From: Natronomonas gomsonensis
GTDB lineage: Archaea; Halobacteriota; Halobacteria; Halobacteriales; Haloarculaceae
Length of the DNA: 64,000 nt
Assembly: GCF_013391635.1 (NCBI RefSeq)
Contig: NZ_JACAWU010000002.1
Span: 310,001 to 374,000, forward strand
Direction of reading: 5' to 3'
This document shows, piece after piece, positions 1-8,325 of this stretch; the first letter of the stretch is position 1, and each line of letters starts with the position of its first letter. Made by a program: the position numbers and the translations under genes. The notes beneath the pieces were generated by a model. That model ran no database searches. It saw only the letters and a list, made by a program, of their open reading frames with translations, and was not told the DNA's origin.

Positions 1-1987
1 CACACTCCTGCATCTCGCCGTCGTAGACGCGGGTCCACGCGGTCCCGAGTTCCTCCGGGACGCCGTCGGGGGGTTCCTCGCGGTGTTCCGGCAACAGCGA
101 CAGCTCCAACCCGTCCTGCATCGTAATCGCCGTCTCCGGGCAGCCCTCCTCACAGAGTCCGCAGTTGACACAGCGCTCGTGGTTGAAAAGCAGGTCGCCG
201 CCGTCGGTCCGCTGGATGGCGTCGGTCGGACAGAGGTTCGTACACGTCGGCGTCAGGTTGCAGGCGTCCGACACCTCCATCCGACCGAAGTCCTTCAGCC
301 CACGAACGATTTCGCGCTCGGGCTCGACGTGTTCGAGGAGTACGCGAACGGATTCGAGCGTCCACGCGTGGGAGGCGAACGCCGGGCGGTCGATGTCGCC
401 GTCGATGGTACCCGCCGCCTCGTGTTCACCGGTGGGAACCGGCGATTCGTCGAGGCCGTCGACGAACGCTTCCAGTTCCGCACAGAACGTCTCGGGGTCG
501 GCCCCAGGCGCGAGGAACGTCACGCGCTCGCCCAATCCGAGGTCTGAACAGGCGAGATTCAGCCGCTCGACGAGTTCGGCCTTCGGGTCGGGGCCGGAGT
601 GGAGACAGGCCTCTCCACAGCCGACGACCGCGACGCCGTCGGCGCCGGCGGCCAGCGCGTGGAGGGCGTGGGCCTCGCCGACCGTGTCGGTGCAATTGAC
701 CTCCACGGGCAGCACCGGGGGGTAGGAAACTTCTTCATCGAGTGCGGCCCGGCGGCCGTACTCCCGCAGGCGGTCGGCGGCCCGCTCCGAGCAGACGAAG
801 GCGACGATGGATCGCTCGATGCCGTCGGTCCCGCGGGAGAACAGCCAGCCACCGTCGTCGTTCTCGGCGGTGAGAAGTGCCTCGACTTCACGGGCGATGC
901 GTTGGTTCGAGGGTTCACGAAGCTTCGTCGCACCCGTGGGACACGCCGACGTGCAGGCGCCACAGTTCTGACAGGCCACCTCGTCGAACTCCACGGAGTC
1001 GATGGTCGGTCGCTGGACCGCGTCGTGTGGACAGGCGTCGGTGCAGGCGGTACAGCCCTGTTGGGAGGATTCCCCCGCGGCACACACGTCCATCTCGAGG
1101 TCGAGGAAGGCTGGTTTCTCGATGCCGCCGAGGTGGGCTTCGATTGCCGCCGTCGTGGCGGCGTCGACGGGGCCGGTGTAGTAGCCGACGCGACCGCCGC
1201 GGGTGTCGGGGTCGGCGTCGGGGTAGACCACCTGGTCGACGACGATTCGACGGGTCGTTCCCTCCATCTCGATGGCGTCGGTGGGACATACGTCGGTCCA
1301 CTCGCCGTCGGGGGCGTCCGCGGGAATCTGTACGGGTCTGGCCGTGACGCTGTCGGGCCCCTCGCGGACGCACTCCATGCAGTCGATGCAGGCGTCGGTG
1401 ACTCGCGACTCGAGCGTGAGTTCGAACTCCCCGAACGACCCATCGACGCCGACGACCGTCCCTCGGGCGATGTCGACGTCTTCGAGGTCGACATCGACGT
1501 TTGCGAACTCCTTGCCGTCGGCGACGAGGGTTACGTCGGCGGAGTCGGCGAGGGCCGCCGCTGCCTCGACATCGCCGATGACGGCGACCTCGTCGCCGGC
1601 CTCTCGGGAGACCGTCCGGGAGACGGCCTCTTCCTGTAGGCCGGCGTGGGTCGCGTTGAGCAGGCGTGCGGTCTTGTCGGTTGCGGCCGCGTCGTCGTGG
1701 ACCCACGCGTTGCGTTCCCTGTGGTCGACGAACGCCGCCGCCTCCGGGTGTAGCCCCTTCCGGTCGAGTACCTCCCGGAACGTCTTCCGACAGCGGTCGT
1801 CGGGGGCCGTCACGATGAGTTGGTCGAGGTCGTACTCGTCGATGACGTGCTCGACGCCGTCGAGGCCACCCTCACAGAGCAACTCCGAGGAGGCGACGAC
1901 ATCGACATCGCGGACGCCCTCGCGGACCTCCTCGAGGTCGACACCACACGTTCCACCACAGCCGCAGACGAACGCCCCTACATTCAT
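1..1987 (-). CDS. HdrA/MvhD-like multi-cluster iron-sulfur protein (3' end outside window)
   Basis: My reverse-strand translation gives 662 residues before the window edge, open at the end. The N-terminus matches the HdrA start (CxCGG at residues 8-12, then VD). Residues 133-160 look like the remains of the HdrA flavin fold: VAVIGDVEAA stands where GxGxxG is expected. Fe-S motifs follow at C200/203/206 with C234P, at C312/315/319 and at C339/342/345/349. Residues about 393-510 resemble MvhD (hydrogenase delta subunit). Two more clusters sit at 576-586 and 606-616. There is no signal peptide, so it is probably cytoplasmic and shuttles electrons. It is divergent from the formate dehydrogenase operon, which suggests related roles. 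The start is the ATG 27 nt below a TATA box. The MvhD-like domain and absence of a usable flavin motif are inferences from motif reading. Confidence 0.8.
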   Translation of the reverse strand, partial: MNVGAFVCGCGGTCGVDLEEVREGVRDVDVVASSELLCEGGLDGVEHVIDEYDLDQLIVTAPDDRCRKTFREVLDRKGLHPEAAAFVDHRERNAWVHDDAAATDKTARLLNATHAGLQEEAVSRTVSREAGDEVAVIGDVEAAAALADSADVTLVADGKEFANVDVDLEDVDIARGTVVGVDGSFGEFELTLESRVTDACIDCMECVREGPDSVTARPVQIPADAPDGEWTDVCPTDAIEMEGTTRRIVVDQVVYPDADPDTRGGRVGYYTGPVDAATTAAIEAHLGGIEKPAFLDLEMDVCAAGESSQQGCTACTDACPHDAVQRPTIDSVEFDEVACQNCGACTSACPTGATKLREPSNQRIAREVEALLTAENDDGGWLFSRGTDGIERSIVAFVCSERAADRLREYGRRAALDEEVSYPPVLPVEVNCTDTVGEAHALHALAAGADGVAVVGCGEACLHSGPDPKAELVERLNLACSDLGLGERVTFLAPGADPETFCAELEAFVDGLDESPVPTGEHEAAGTIDGDIDRPAFASHAWTLESVRVLLEHVEPEREIVRGLKDFGRMEVSDACNLTPTCTNLCPTDAIQRTDGGDLLFNHERCVNCGLCEEGCPETAITMQDGLELSLLPEHREEPPDGVPEELGTAWTRVYDGEMQEC

Positions 1988-2009
1988 CGAGTGTGTTCAA
2001 TGCTACCAC

Positions 2010-2018
2010 AGATATATG
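2010..2018 (-). promoter_or_regulatory. TATA box of the HdrA/MvhD-like gene
   Basis: The sequence GGCATATATC on the minus strand is centred about 27 nt before the ATG at 1987. That is the usual haloarchaeal spacing for a leaderless transcript, and it supports the chosen start. Confidence 0.55.
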
Positions 2019-2113
2019 CCTTACGACGGTTCTTTTCAGAAAGGAAATCAAAATAGATTGAATATTCTCGATTATCGACCACTGCTTTAAAAATATGCCC
2101 ACAGCTAGCCCCG

Positions 2114-2125
2114 TATTTTAATATA
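2114..2125 (+). promoter_or_regulatory. TATA box of the formate dehydrogenase operon
   Basis: TATTTTAATATA is followed by a predicted transcription start near 2145. That lies downstream of an in-frame ATG at 2128 and about 43 nt before the ATG at 2188, so it favours 2188 as the real start. A second AT-rich stretch (TTTAAAAATA) lies at 2091-2100. Confidence 0.5.
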
Positions 2126-2187
2126 GGATGGTTTCTAACGTGCTAGGGAATCGCAAGCAAAGACGAGGCAGAGAGCCAACTAATGGA

Positions 2188-5100
2188 ATGAGCACAGAAC
2201 CAGTTTCCCTCGACCTCGACCGGCGGTCGTTCATGAAGGCGAGCGCGCTGGCAGGAGTGGCGGCACTCGGCGGCGGGACGGCCGGGCAGGTACTCGCCCA
2301 AAACGACGACGAGGTCGACGGACAGGACACGGAAGGCGAGTTGACAAAGACCATCTGCAACTACTGTTCGGTTGGCTGTGGCTTCCACGGCGAGCGCAAG
2401 GGTAACTCCTTCGTCGGCATGGAGCCGTGGGAAGACCACCCGATAAACAACGGCTCGCTCTGCTCGAAAGGGGCGGGCATCTACGAGACCGAACACTCCG
2501 AAAAGCGCCTCAAACACCCGATGATTCGGGAGGACGGCGAGTGGCAGAAGCTTTCGTGGGACACCGCCTACGACCGCCTCGCCACCGACATCCGGGCGCT
2601 GTGGCCCGACTCGGACGTATCGCCGAGCGATGCGGTCGACGTCGACGAAGAACACAGCCGCGAGAGCGTAATGTTACTCGGGAGTGCCCACCACTCCAAC
2701 GAGGAATCCTACGCCATCCGAAAGCTCGCGGCGTTCATGGGGACGAACAACGTCGACCACCAGGCGCGTATCTGTCACTCGACGACGGTTGCAGGGCTGG
2801 CGAACACCTGGGGCTACGGCGCGATGACGAACACGGTTCCGGACTACCGGAACTTCGATTTGAACATCATCGTCGGGCAGAACCCAGCCGAAGCTCATCC
2901 CATCGCGATGCAGCACATCCTCGAGGGGCAGAAACGCGGCGGAGACATACTCGTTCTCGATCCACGGTTCACGAAGACCGCGGCCCACGCCGACGAGTTC
3001 GTCCGATTCCGGCCCGGGACCGACGTGGCGCTGATGATGGGCGTCATCAAGGAGCTCCGCGACGAGTACGGGCTGGCGATGGACCCGGATGCCGACGACA
3101 CGGGTCAGAACATGCTCACGGACCGCGTTCAGGGCTGGGAAGACCTCGAAGTCGAACTCGACCAGTACGACAAGGAGACGGTGTCGGACATCACGTGGGT
3201 CTCCGAGGAGGACATCGAGCGCATCGCGGAGATGGTCGATGAGAACCGACCCCACGTCCAAATCGAGTGGGCGATGGGCGGCACCCAGCACAACAACGGC
3301 ACCCAGAACATCCGCTCGTACGCCGCGTTGAGCCTCGCATCGGGGAGTTCCGCCCGGAGTGGCGGCGGCCTGCAGGTCATGCGCGGCCACGCGAACGTTC
3401 AGGGTGCGACCGACCTCGCGGTGGCGAGTCACATCCTGCCGGGGTACTACGGGCTCACCCCCGGCGGCTGGTCGTGGTGGGCCGAAATCTGGGACAAGAA
3501 CCCCTACACCAGCGGTTCGACTTCGTTCGCGGACATGTACGACCGCTTCGAGTTGATGCCGCCGGACAAGTACGTCCGCCAGCATCCGGTGTACGAGGGC
3601 AACGACGAGGCGGACCTCCCGGCGAATCGGGACGACCCCGGACACAGTCCCGAGGAACCCGCCGAGAACTCGATGATGTTCCAGAACGGGCTCACGGTGG
3701 CCCGCTGGTTCGAAGGCGCTCTCGACCAGGAGGACCGCTATCAGGAGACGCCGATTTACCAACCCGACCAGGTGAAAATCGCGGTGTTCTGGGGCCACTC
3801 CGCGAACTCCATCAGCGAGATGGAGCAGATGAAAGAGGGCATGGAGAACCTCGACCTGCTGGTCGTCATCGACGTGTTCCCGTCGGTCGCGAGCGTCCTT
3901 CCGGACTACGAGGACGGCCCGCCGGTGCTGTTGTTGCCGGCGTCGAGTCAGTACGAGCACTACCGCTCGCTGACGAACACGAACCGGTCGGTGCAGTGGT
4001 CGGAACCGGTCGCAAAGCCCGCACACAACTCCCGACCCGACCTGCGAATCATGCAGGAGCTGGCCGACGCCCTCGGCTTCGGCGAGCACTTCGACTGGGG
4101 GTCCGGGCCCGAGATGCACAACGGGAAGTCGTCCTACGAGAACGTCATCCGGGAGTTCAACCTCGGGACGAACACCATCGGCTACCGCCAGACGCCCGAA
4201 CGGCTCCAACAGCACTTGGAGTACGACTACGCCTTCTCCAGTGAGGACCTCAAAGGCGCCGAGGGGACGCCCGTCGAGGGCGAATACTGGATGCTCCCGT
4301 GGCCCTGCTGGGGCGAGGGGCATCCGGGAACGCCCATCATCTGGAACGACGACATGAACCCCAACAACGGGGGCCAGGACTTCCGGACCCGGTGGGGCAT
4401 CCAAGCGCCGACGCCGGATGAGTGGGACGCGATGCCGACCGACGCGGACTACCCGCTTCAGGAGACCGTCGACGCCGTCGGCGACAGATACGATAGCCAG
4501 GAGGACGCGCTGAGTCTGATTCGGGACCCCTACGTCCCCGATTGGGCCAGCAGCAGGGATTTGGCCGATGACGGCCAGATTCACGGCGTTCCGGAGTATC
4601 CGGGCTGGAAGGTAACGCCGCCACAGAGCCTCATCGATCCGACGCAGTCGACACAGTCCGACGAGTTGACCATACCGCAGCAGTACGCGCTGGACAACCA
4701 GGAGTCGGTATACACTGCCGCACAGGAGCTCAACGACCCCAACACCGGAAGTCCGGAGTTCGACGAGTACCTCAGAACCAGAATCGGGGAGGGCGTCGAC
4801 CCCGAGTTCTACGAGGAGTACGACTACAGCCAGCCCGACGCACCGACCGGTCGCGGGCGGGCGCGGGCGGTGGTCTGGAGCTTCCTAGACACGGTTCCGG
4901 TCCATCGCGAACCCATCGAGAGTCCGCGGCCGGACCTCGTCGAGGAGTGGCCGGCGAACGGTCAACAGCGGAATTTCTATCGTCTCGACCAGAACAACGC
5001 CACCGAGCAACAGCAGGCGATGGACATCATCCACGGTGAAAGCGACGGGCCGGAACTCGACACCATCATGACGACCGGCCGGCAGGTCGAACACCAGGGT

Positions 5101-5583
5101 GGCGGCTCGGAGACGCGGTCGAACATCCACACGGCCGACCTCCAGCCCCACATGTACGCCGAGATTACGCCCGCGAAAGCCGAGGAACTCGGCGTCGACG
5201 GCGGCGACCTCGTCGTCGTCTCCTCGACGGACCGAGGGTCGGTACTCGTGAAGGCGCGCGTGACCGACCGTCCGAACGACGGCGAGGTGTTCCTGCCGTT
5301 CCACTGGGGCGGCGTGTTCAAGGGGAAGAGTCAGGAGGACAAATACCCGGAGGGGACCGTCCCCTACGCCATCGGCGACTCCGCGAACGCGATTACGTCA
5401 CGCGGCTACGACGTCGAGACGCAGATGCAGGAGACGAAGGTGTCGATGGTCGCCGTCCGACCGGCGACACAGGAGTTACTCGAGGAGCTCGGGATGGACA
5501 CGGACCTCGAGTTCCCGCAGGACCGCGACGGCATCGGTTCACAGAAGAACTTCGACGTCCGTGACAGCGAAACAGTTCAATGA
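2188..5583 (+). CDS. fdhA: Formate dehydrogenase-type molybdopterin catalytic subunit, TAT-exported, Cys variant
   Basis: 1131 residues. It belongs to the molybdopterin (bis-MGD) oxidoreductase family, formate dehydrogenase branch, oxidising formate to CO2. A twin-arginine signal (RRSFMKAS, residues 12-19, then a hydrophobic run ending AQ) predicts export. The 4Fe-4S ligands are C57, C60, C64 and C92. The active-site segment RICHSTTV (C196) matches the R-U/C-H motif of formate dehydrogenases, with Cys in place of selenocysteine. The C-terminal MopB domain (HTADLQPHMYAEITP region) is present. It is longer than typical enzymes of about 980 residues, with extra sequence between residues 480 and 900. 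The ATG at 2188 was preferred over 2128 because it places the signal peptide correctly. It heads an operon with FeS and cytochrome b subunits. The substrate is inferred from motifs and partners. Confidence 0.85.
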   Translation: MSTEPVSLDLDRRSFMKASALAGVAALGGGTAGQVLAQNDDEVDGQDTEGELTKTICNYCSVGCGFHGERKGNSFVGMEPWEDHPINNGSLCSKGAGIYETEHSEKRLKHPMIREDGEWQKLSWDTAYDRLATDIRALWPDSDVSPSDAVDVDEEHSRESVMLLGSAHHSNEESYAIRKLAAFMGTNNVDHQARICHSTTVAGLANTWGYGAMTNTVPDYRNFDLNIIVGQNPAEAHPIAMQHILEGQKRGGDILVLDPRFTKTAAHADEFVRFRPGTDVALMMGVIKELRDEYGLAMDPDADDTGQNMLTDRVQGWEDLEVELDQYDKETVSDITWVSEEDIERIAEMVDENRPHVQIEWAMGGTQHNNGTQNIRSYAALSLASGSSARSGGGLQVMRGHANVQGATDLAVASHILPGYYGLTPGGWSWWAEIWDKNPYTSGSTSFADMYDRFELMPPDKYVRQHPVYEGNDEADLPANRDDPGHSPEEPAENSMMFQNGLTVARWFEGALDQEDRYQETPIYQPDQVKIAVFWGHSANSISEMEQMKEGMENLDLLVVIDVFPSVASVLPDYEDGPPVLLLPASSQYEHYRSLTNTNRSVQWSEPVAKPAHNSRPDLRIMQELADALGFGEHFDWGSGPEMHNGKSSYENVIREFNLGTNTIGYRQTPERLQQHLEYDYAFSSEDLKGAEGTPVEGEYWMLPWPCWGEGHPGTPIIWNDDMNPNNGGQDFRTRWGIQAPTPDEWDAMPTDADYPLQETVDAVGDRYDSQEDALSLIRDPYVPDWASSRDLADDGQIHGVPEYPGWKVTPPQSLIDPTQSTQSDELTIPQQYALDNQESVYTAAQELNDPNTGSPEFDEYLRTRIGEGVDPEFYEEYDYSQPDAPTGRGRARAVVWSFLDTVPVHREPIESPRPDLVEEWPANGQQRNFYRLDQNNATEQQQAMDIIHGESDGPELDTIMTTGRQVEHQGGGSETRSNIHTADLQPHMYAEITPAKAEELGVDGGDLVVVSSTDRGSVLVKARVTDRPNDGEVFLPFHWGGVFKGKSQEDKYPEGTVPYAIGDSANAITSRGYDVETQMQETKVSMVAVRPATQELLEELGMDTDLEFPQDRDGIGSQKNFDVRDSETVQ

Positions 5584-5589
5584 GGTGAT
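5582..5589 (+). promoter_or_regulatory. Shine-Dalgarno site of the FeS subunit
   Basis: GAGGTGAT lies 6 nt before the ATG at 5595 and overlaps the stop of the catalytic subunit gene. It is an almost full match to the 16S 3' end, so the second cistron is translated by SD initiation, unlike the many leaderless genes here. Confidence 0.6.
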
Positions 5590-5594
5590 AATCC

Positions 5595-6251
5595 ATGTCC
5601 CAATCGAACAAAGAGGTAATGGGCGACGGCGTGATGAGCGTCGGGGAGGGAACGCGAATCTTCCCGGACGTCGGCGCCTGCATCGACTGTGGCGGCTGTG
5701 TCGTCGCCTGCAAACGTACGTGGGACGTCCCACAGGACGAACAGCGCATCAGTATCTCGACGATGTTGGAGGGCCAAGAAGGGTCCGGGATGTCCGGCGC
5801 GGCCGCACTCGCACAGGGGGAATCCCCCGGCGAGACGTCCATCCCGATGCAGTGTTACCACTGCGAGAACGCACCGTGCGTTTCGGTGTGTCCGACAGAC
5901 TCCCTCATCAAGACGGACGGGGAGTTCGTCGACGTCCGTGAGGACCTCTGTGTCGGCTGTCAGTACTGTCTGTCGGCGTGTCCGTTCGGCGCGCCGCAGT
6001 TCCCTGAATCCGACGACGGCGCCGCACAGGTGTTCGGCACCGGTGGCAAGATGGACAAGTGTACGATGTGTGAGGAACGCCAGGACATCGGCAAGGGGCC
6101 GGCCTGTGCCGAGGAGTGTTCGACCGACGCCATCCTCGTCGGCCAACCCTCCCAAATCGCGGACGAACTCGATAAACGCGACGAGGGTACGTTCTTCAAC
6201 GACGTGGCGATGGACATCGTCTTCGGCGAGGACGCCGGTGAGTTCCGATGA
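5595..6251 (+). CDS. fdhB: Formate dehydrogenase iron-sulfur (electron transfer) subunit
   Basis: 218 residues of the four-cluster ferredoxin-like type (DmsB/NrfC/FdhB family), carrying electrons from the catalytic subunit to the membrane cytochrome. Visible Cys groups are CIDCGGCVVAC (about 33), CYHCENAPCVSVCP (about 93), CVGCQYCLSACP (about 121), and CTMC with a later CAEEC (about 150-175), enough for four [4Fe-4S] clusters. No signal peptide is seen, so it is probably exported bound to the TAT-bearing catalytic subunit. The C-terminal membrane helix of E. coli FdnH is absent; the next gene may supply the anchor. It lies 11 nt after the catalytic gene and overlaps the next gene by ATGA. Confidence 0.88.
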   Translation: MSQSNKEVMGDGVMSVGEGTRIFPDVGACIDCGGCVVACKRTWDVPQDEQRISISTMLEGQEGSGMSGAAALAQGESPGETSIPMQCYHCENAPCVSVCPTDSLIKTDGEFVDVREDLCVGCQYCLSACPFGAPQFPESDDGAAQVFGTGGKMDKCTMCEERQDIGKGPACAEECSTDAILVGQPSQIADELDKRDEGTFFNDVAMDIVFGEDAGEFR

Positions 6252-6637
6252 GCTACGAGACGCCGGAGGTAGACGGTTACTCCCCGATTTCCGTCCTCAT
6301 CTCGGCGGTTGTCGGGATTGCTGTCGCGCTCCTGTCGGTGTGGTGGGCCAGCGGTTTCGGGCCGTTCTACGAGACGCTGTTCCGCGTCAACCCCACCGTC
6401 GAGGGCGGCGGCGTCGGCAGTGACTGGGTCGCAGGTAACACCATCCCGTCGCTGGACTTCCTCATCGCACTGATTCACGCCGCCGACGTCATCATGGGGG
6501 TGTTCATCCTGTTTATGGTGTTCCTCCACTGGGCGAGTTTCCGTCGCCTCGCCGCGCGGATGCGTCACCCCGGTGAGAGCGAGTCGGGCGAAGCCGTGAT
6601 GGCCGACGGCTCCGGTTCGGGAGGTGAGACGGAATGA
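6248..6637 (+). CDS. Small two-helix membrane protein of the formate dehydrogenase operon
   Basis: 129 residues with two clear membrane segments (about 13-36 and 73-98), the second carrying two His residues (LIHAAD and FLHW). The gene overlaps both neighbours by 4 nt (ATGA), so translation is coupled and it is very likely a subunit or assembly factor of the complex. It may anchor the iron-sulfur subunit, whose own C-terminal helix is missing, or contribute a heme ligand next to the cytochrome b. I do not recognise a named family. Confidence 0.75.
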   Translation: MSYETPEVDGYSPISVLISAVVGIAVALLSVWWASGFGPFYETLFRVNPTVEGGGVGSDWVAGNTIPSLDFLIALIHAADVIMGVFILFMVFLHWASFRRLAARMRHPGESESGEAVMADGSGSGGETE

Positions 6638-7647
6638 CCAACCTCGACCACGGGAAGTTCACGCGGGTGACGACGCTGTTCCACTCGCTTTTGGCGCTCG
6701 ACGTGTTCCTGCTGTTCTTCACCGGCTACGCCATCATGTTCAACTCCGAGTTGTGGTGGATGGTGACGCTGATGGGCGGTGCGACCGGCGTCACCGCACT
6801 CCACCGTGCCGCGGGGCTCGGACTCGTCGCGCTCATCGTCTTCTGGATGGTGCTGATGGTCATCAGTCCGACCGGCCGAAGCAACTTCAGTGAAATCGTT
6901 CCGCGAAAAGCGGACGTCGACGCGTTCCTGCAGGACGTCCAGTTCATGCTCGGGCGGACGGAGGAACGCCATCCTCACGCCCGGCAGTTCGCCGGCTACG
7001 AGGCCGACGAGGTGCCGCTTCTGTCCTACGTCGGCAAGGGGGTCGTCTTCATCTTCGCCGTCGAACTGCTGTTGCTTACCATCTCGGGGCTGCTCATCTG
7101 GTCGAAAACCGGACTGATGCAGTACTTCGCGACGCGGACGGCCGCGATGGCGTTCGTCATCTTCCACGGACTGTTGGGCGTCATCATGGTCATGGGGGTG
7201 ATGTTCCACATCTTCGAACACGGGATGCACCCCGCGTTCTACCCGGTGGAGACGAAGGCGTTCATCCCCCGGAGCATGATTCCGGAGTCCCACGACGAAG
7301 ACGACGACCACGAGGGAACCGGCATCGAGGCACTGGAACTCGCGCCGAGTTGGCACTCCGTGTCGACGATTTTCGGCTCGCTCGTCGTGGTTGGAATCGT
7401 GTCGGTGCTGATGGGGAGCATCGTTCGGGAGGGGTATCCCGTCCCGAGGGAGTTGGTCGTCAGCGGTGACGTGACCAACCTGCTTCTCACCATTGGCATC
7501 AACATCGGGATGTTCGTGCTGTTCGTCGGTATCGTCCTCTCGATGTACGGCAACGTCATGCGAGTCCGCTGGGAGAAGGAGATGCAACAGCGACAACGCG
7601 AGGGCGAAACGGTCGCTGACGGCGGGGAGCCACAGACCGACGACTGA
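6634..7647 (+). CDS. Cytochrome b subunit of formate dehydrogenase (gamma/FdnI-like)
   Basis: 337 residues, membrane di-heme cytochrome b/FdnI type, expected to pass electrons from the FeS subunit to menaquinone. Four core helices are visible near residues 10-35, 50-77, 133-157 and 168-195, with candidate heme ligands in LFHSL, LHRAA, FHGLL and FHIFEHG. Two more helices follow (about 243-262 and 285-308), beyond the usual four-helix fold. A charged loop of about 60 residues lies between helices 2 and 3. The gene overlaps the previous one by ATGA and ends the operon. Confidence 0.82.
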   Translation: MTNLDHGKFTRVTTLFHSLLALDVFLLFFTGYAIMFNSELWWMVTLMGGATGVTALHRAAGLGLVALIVFWMVLMVISPTGRSNFSEIVPRKADVDAFLQDVQFMLGRTEERHPHARQFAGYEADEVPLLSYVGKGVVFIFAVELLLLTISGLLIWSKTGLMQYFATRTAAMAFVIFHGLLGVIMVMGVMFHIFEHGMHPAFYPVETKAFIPRSMIPESHDEDDDHEGTGIEALELAPSWHSVSTIFGSLVVVGIVSVLMGSIVREGYPVPRELVVSGDVTNLLLTIGINIGMFVLFVGIVLSMYGNVMRVRWEKEMQQRQREGETVADGGEPQTDD

Positions 7648-7663
7648 GGCCTCGATTTTGTAA

Positions 7664-8065
7664 TCAGGCCGTCAGCAGTTCCGCCCCTTCCTTGGATAAC
7701 TCGAGGGTGACGTCCTGTCGAGTCTGCTCTTGAATCTGGTCGATGTTTCGCGTGAGCACTTCGAGGATGTCCTTCGGCTCCGGATACACCAGCATGTTGC
7801 CGTCTTCGTCCTCCATGACCAACTGTGTGTCCGAGAGGGTCACCTGGTCGTTTTCGATGCTGGCGACGATGACCGGAAGCGCCTCGGCGCCCCCGGGGTC
7901 GCCCTCTTCGACTTTGGTGATATAGACGGAGTCGAGGCCGATGAGGTCCTTGTACTCGCGGACGCGCTCGGCACAGTCCACCATGTCCCTCGTCACCGCC
8001 GTTTTCTGTTGGTTTCCGTGGTCACCCTCGTGGCAGTGCTTGCACACCCGCAACTCGATTCGCAT
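7664..8065 (-). CDS. Conserved-type hypothetical protein with N-terminal CxxCHxxxxH
   Basis: 133 residues, acidic, soluble. It starts MRIELRVCKHCHEGDHG, so C8, C11, H12 and H16 could bind a metal. The rest is a mixed alpha/beta segment with a strand-rich centre (VIVASIENDQVTLSD) and a helical tail. I do not recognise the family. It ends 16 nt from the cytochrome b gene in convergent orientation and has its own TATA box, so it is not part of that operon. Confidence 0.7.
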   Translation of the reverse strand: MRIELRVCKHCHEGDHGNQQKTAVTRDMVDCAERVREYKDLIGLDSVYITKVEEGDPGGAEALPVIVASIENDQVTLSDTQLVMEDEDGNMLVYPEPKDILEVLTRNIDQIQEQTRQDVTLELSKEGAELLTA

Positions 8066-8086
8066 GAGTCACTGTATCGGTTGGAT

Positions 8087-8094
8087 CGGTAAAG
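8087..8094 (-). promoter_or_regulatory. TATA-like box of the 133-residue protein gene
   Basis: CTTTACCG on the minus strand is centred 26 nt before the ATG at 8065, consistent with a leaderless message. Confidence 0.4.
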
Positions 8095-8112
8095 ACGGTT
8101 GTGCCACCAACG

Positions 8113-8120
8113 TTTTTATG
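8113..8120 (+). promoter_or_regulatory. TATA box of the 60-residue membrane protein gene
   Basis: TTTTTATG is centred 27 nt before the ATG at 8143, consistent with leaderless transcription. It forms a divergent promoter pair with 8087-8094. Confidence 0.55.
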
Positions 8121-8142
8121 CAGTCGGGAGATATGCTAACGC

Positions 8143-8325
8143 ATGGCAGGAGCACTGAACATCGTCTACGGAGTCATCGTCGCGATGGTCGCAATCGGCG
8201 GCTATGCTTACGTGTTGACTCAGTCCGACGACGGTACGGGCAAAGAGACGCGGTGGAGCGACTGGGGTACGATAGCGGCCGTCGCGCTGTTCGTGGTGGC
8301 GCTGTTGTGGACGACCGTGTTCTAG
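8143..8325 (+). CDS. Small membrane protein, two helices
   Basis: 60 residues with two membrane segments (about 5-25 and 40-58) separated by a short charged loop. The well-placed TATA box and strong hydrophobic pattern support a real gene. Its stop codon overlaps the stop of the convergent metE gene within the sequence CTAG. I do not recognise the family and can give no function. Confidence 0.65.
   Translation: MAGALNIVYGVIVAMVAIGGYAYVLTQSDDGTGKETRWSDWGTIAAVALFVVALLWTTVF

Noticed and set aside
599..1639. A 346-codon open frame on the plus strand at the left edge.
   Set aside because: Antisense to the HdrA/MvhD-like gene, whose Cys motifs fix the real strand and frame.
2128..2187. Upstream start for the formate dehydrogenase catalytic subunit.
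   Set aside because: It would bury the twin-arginine signal behind 20 extra residues and lies before the predicted transcription start.
2674..4584. A 636-codon open frame on the minus strand inside the formate dehydrogenase gene.
   Set aside because: It is an antisense shadow of a high-G+C gene; the plus strand has clear domains and the shadow has no recognisable motif.
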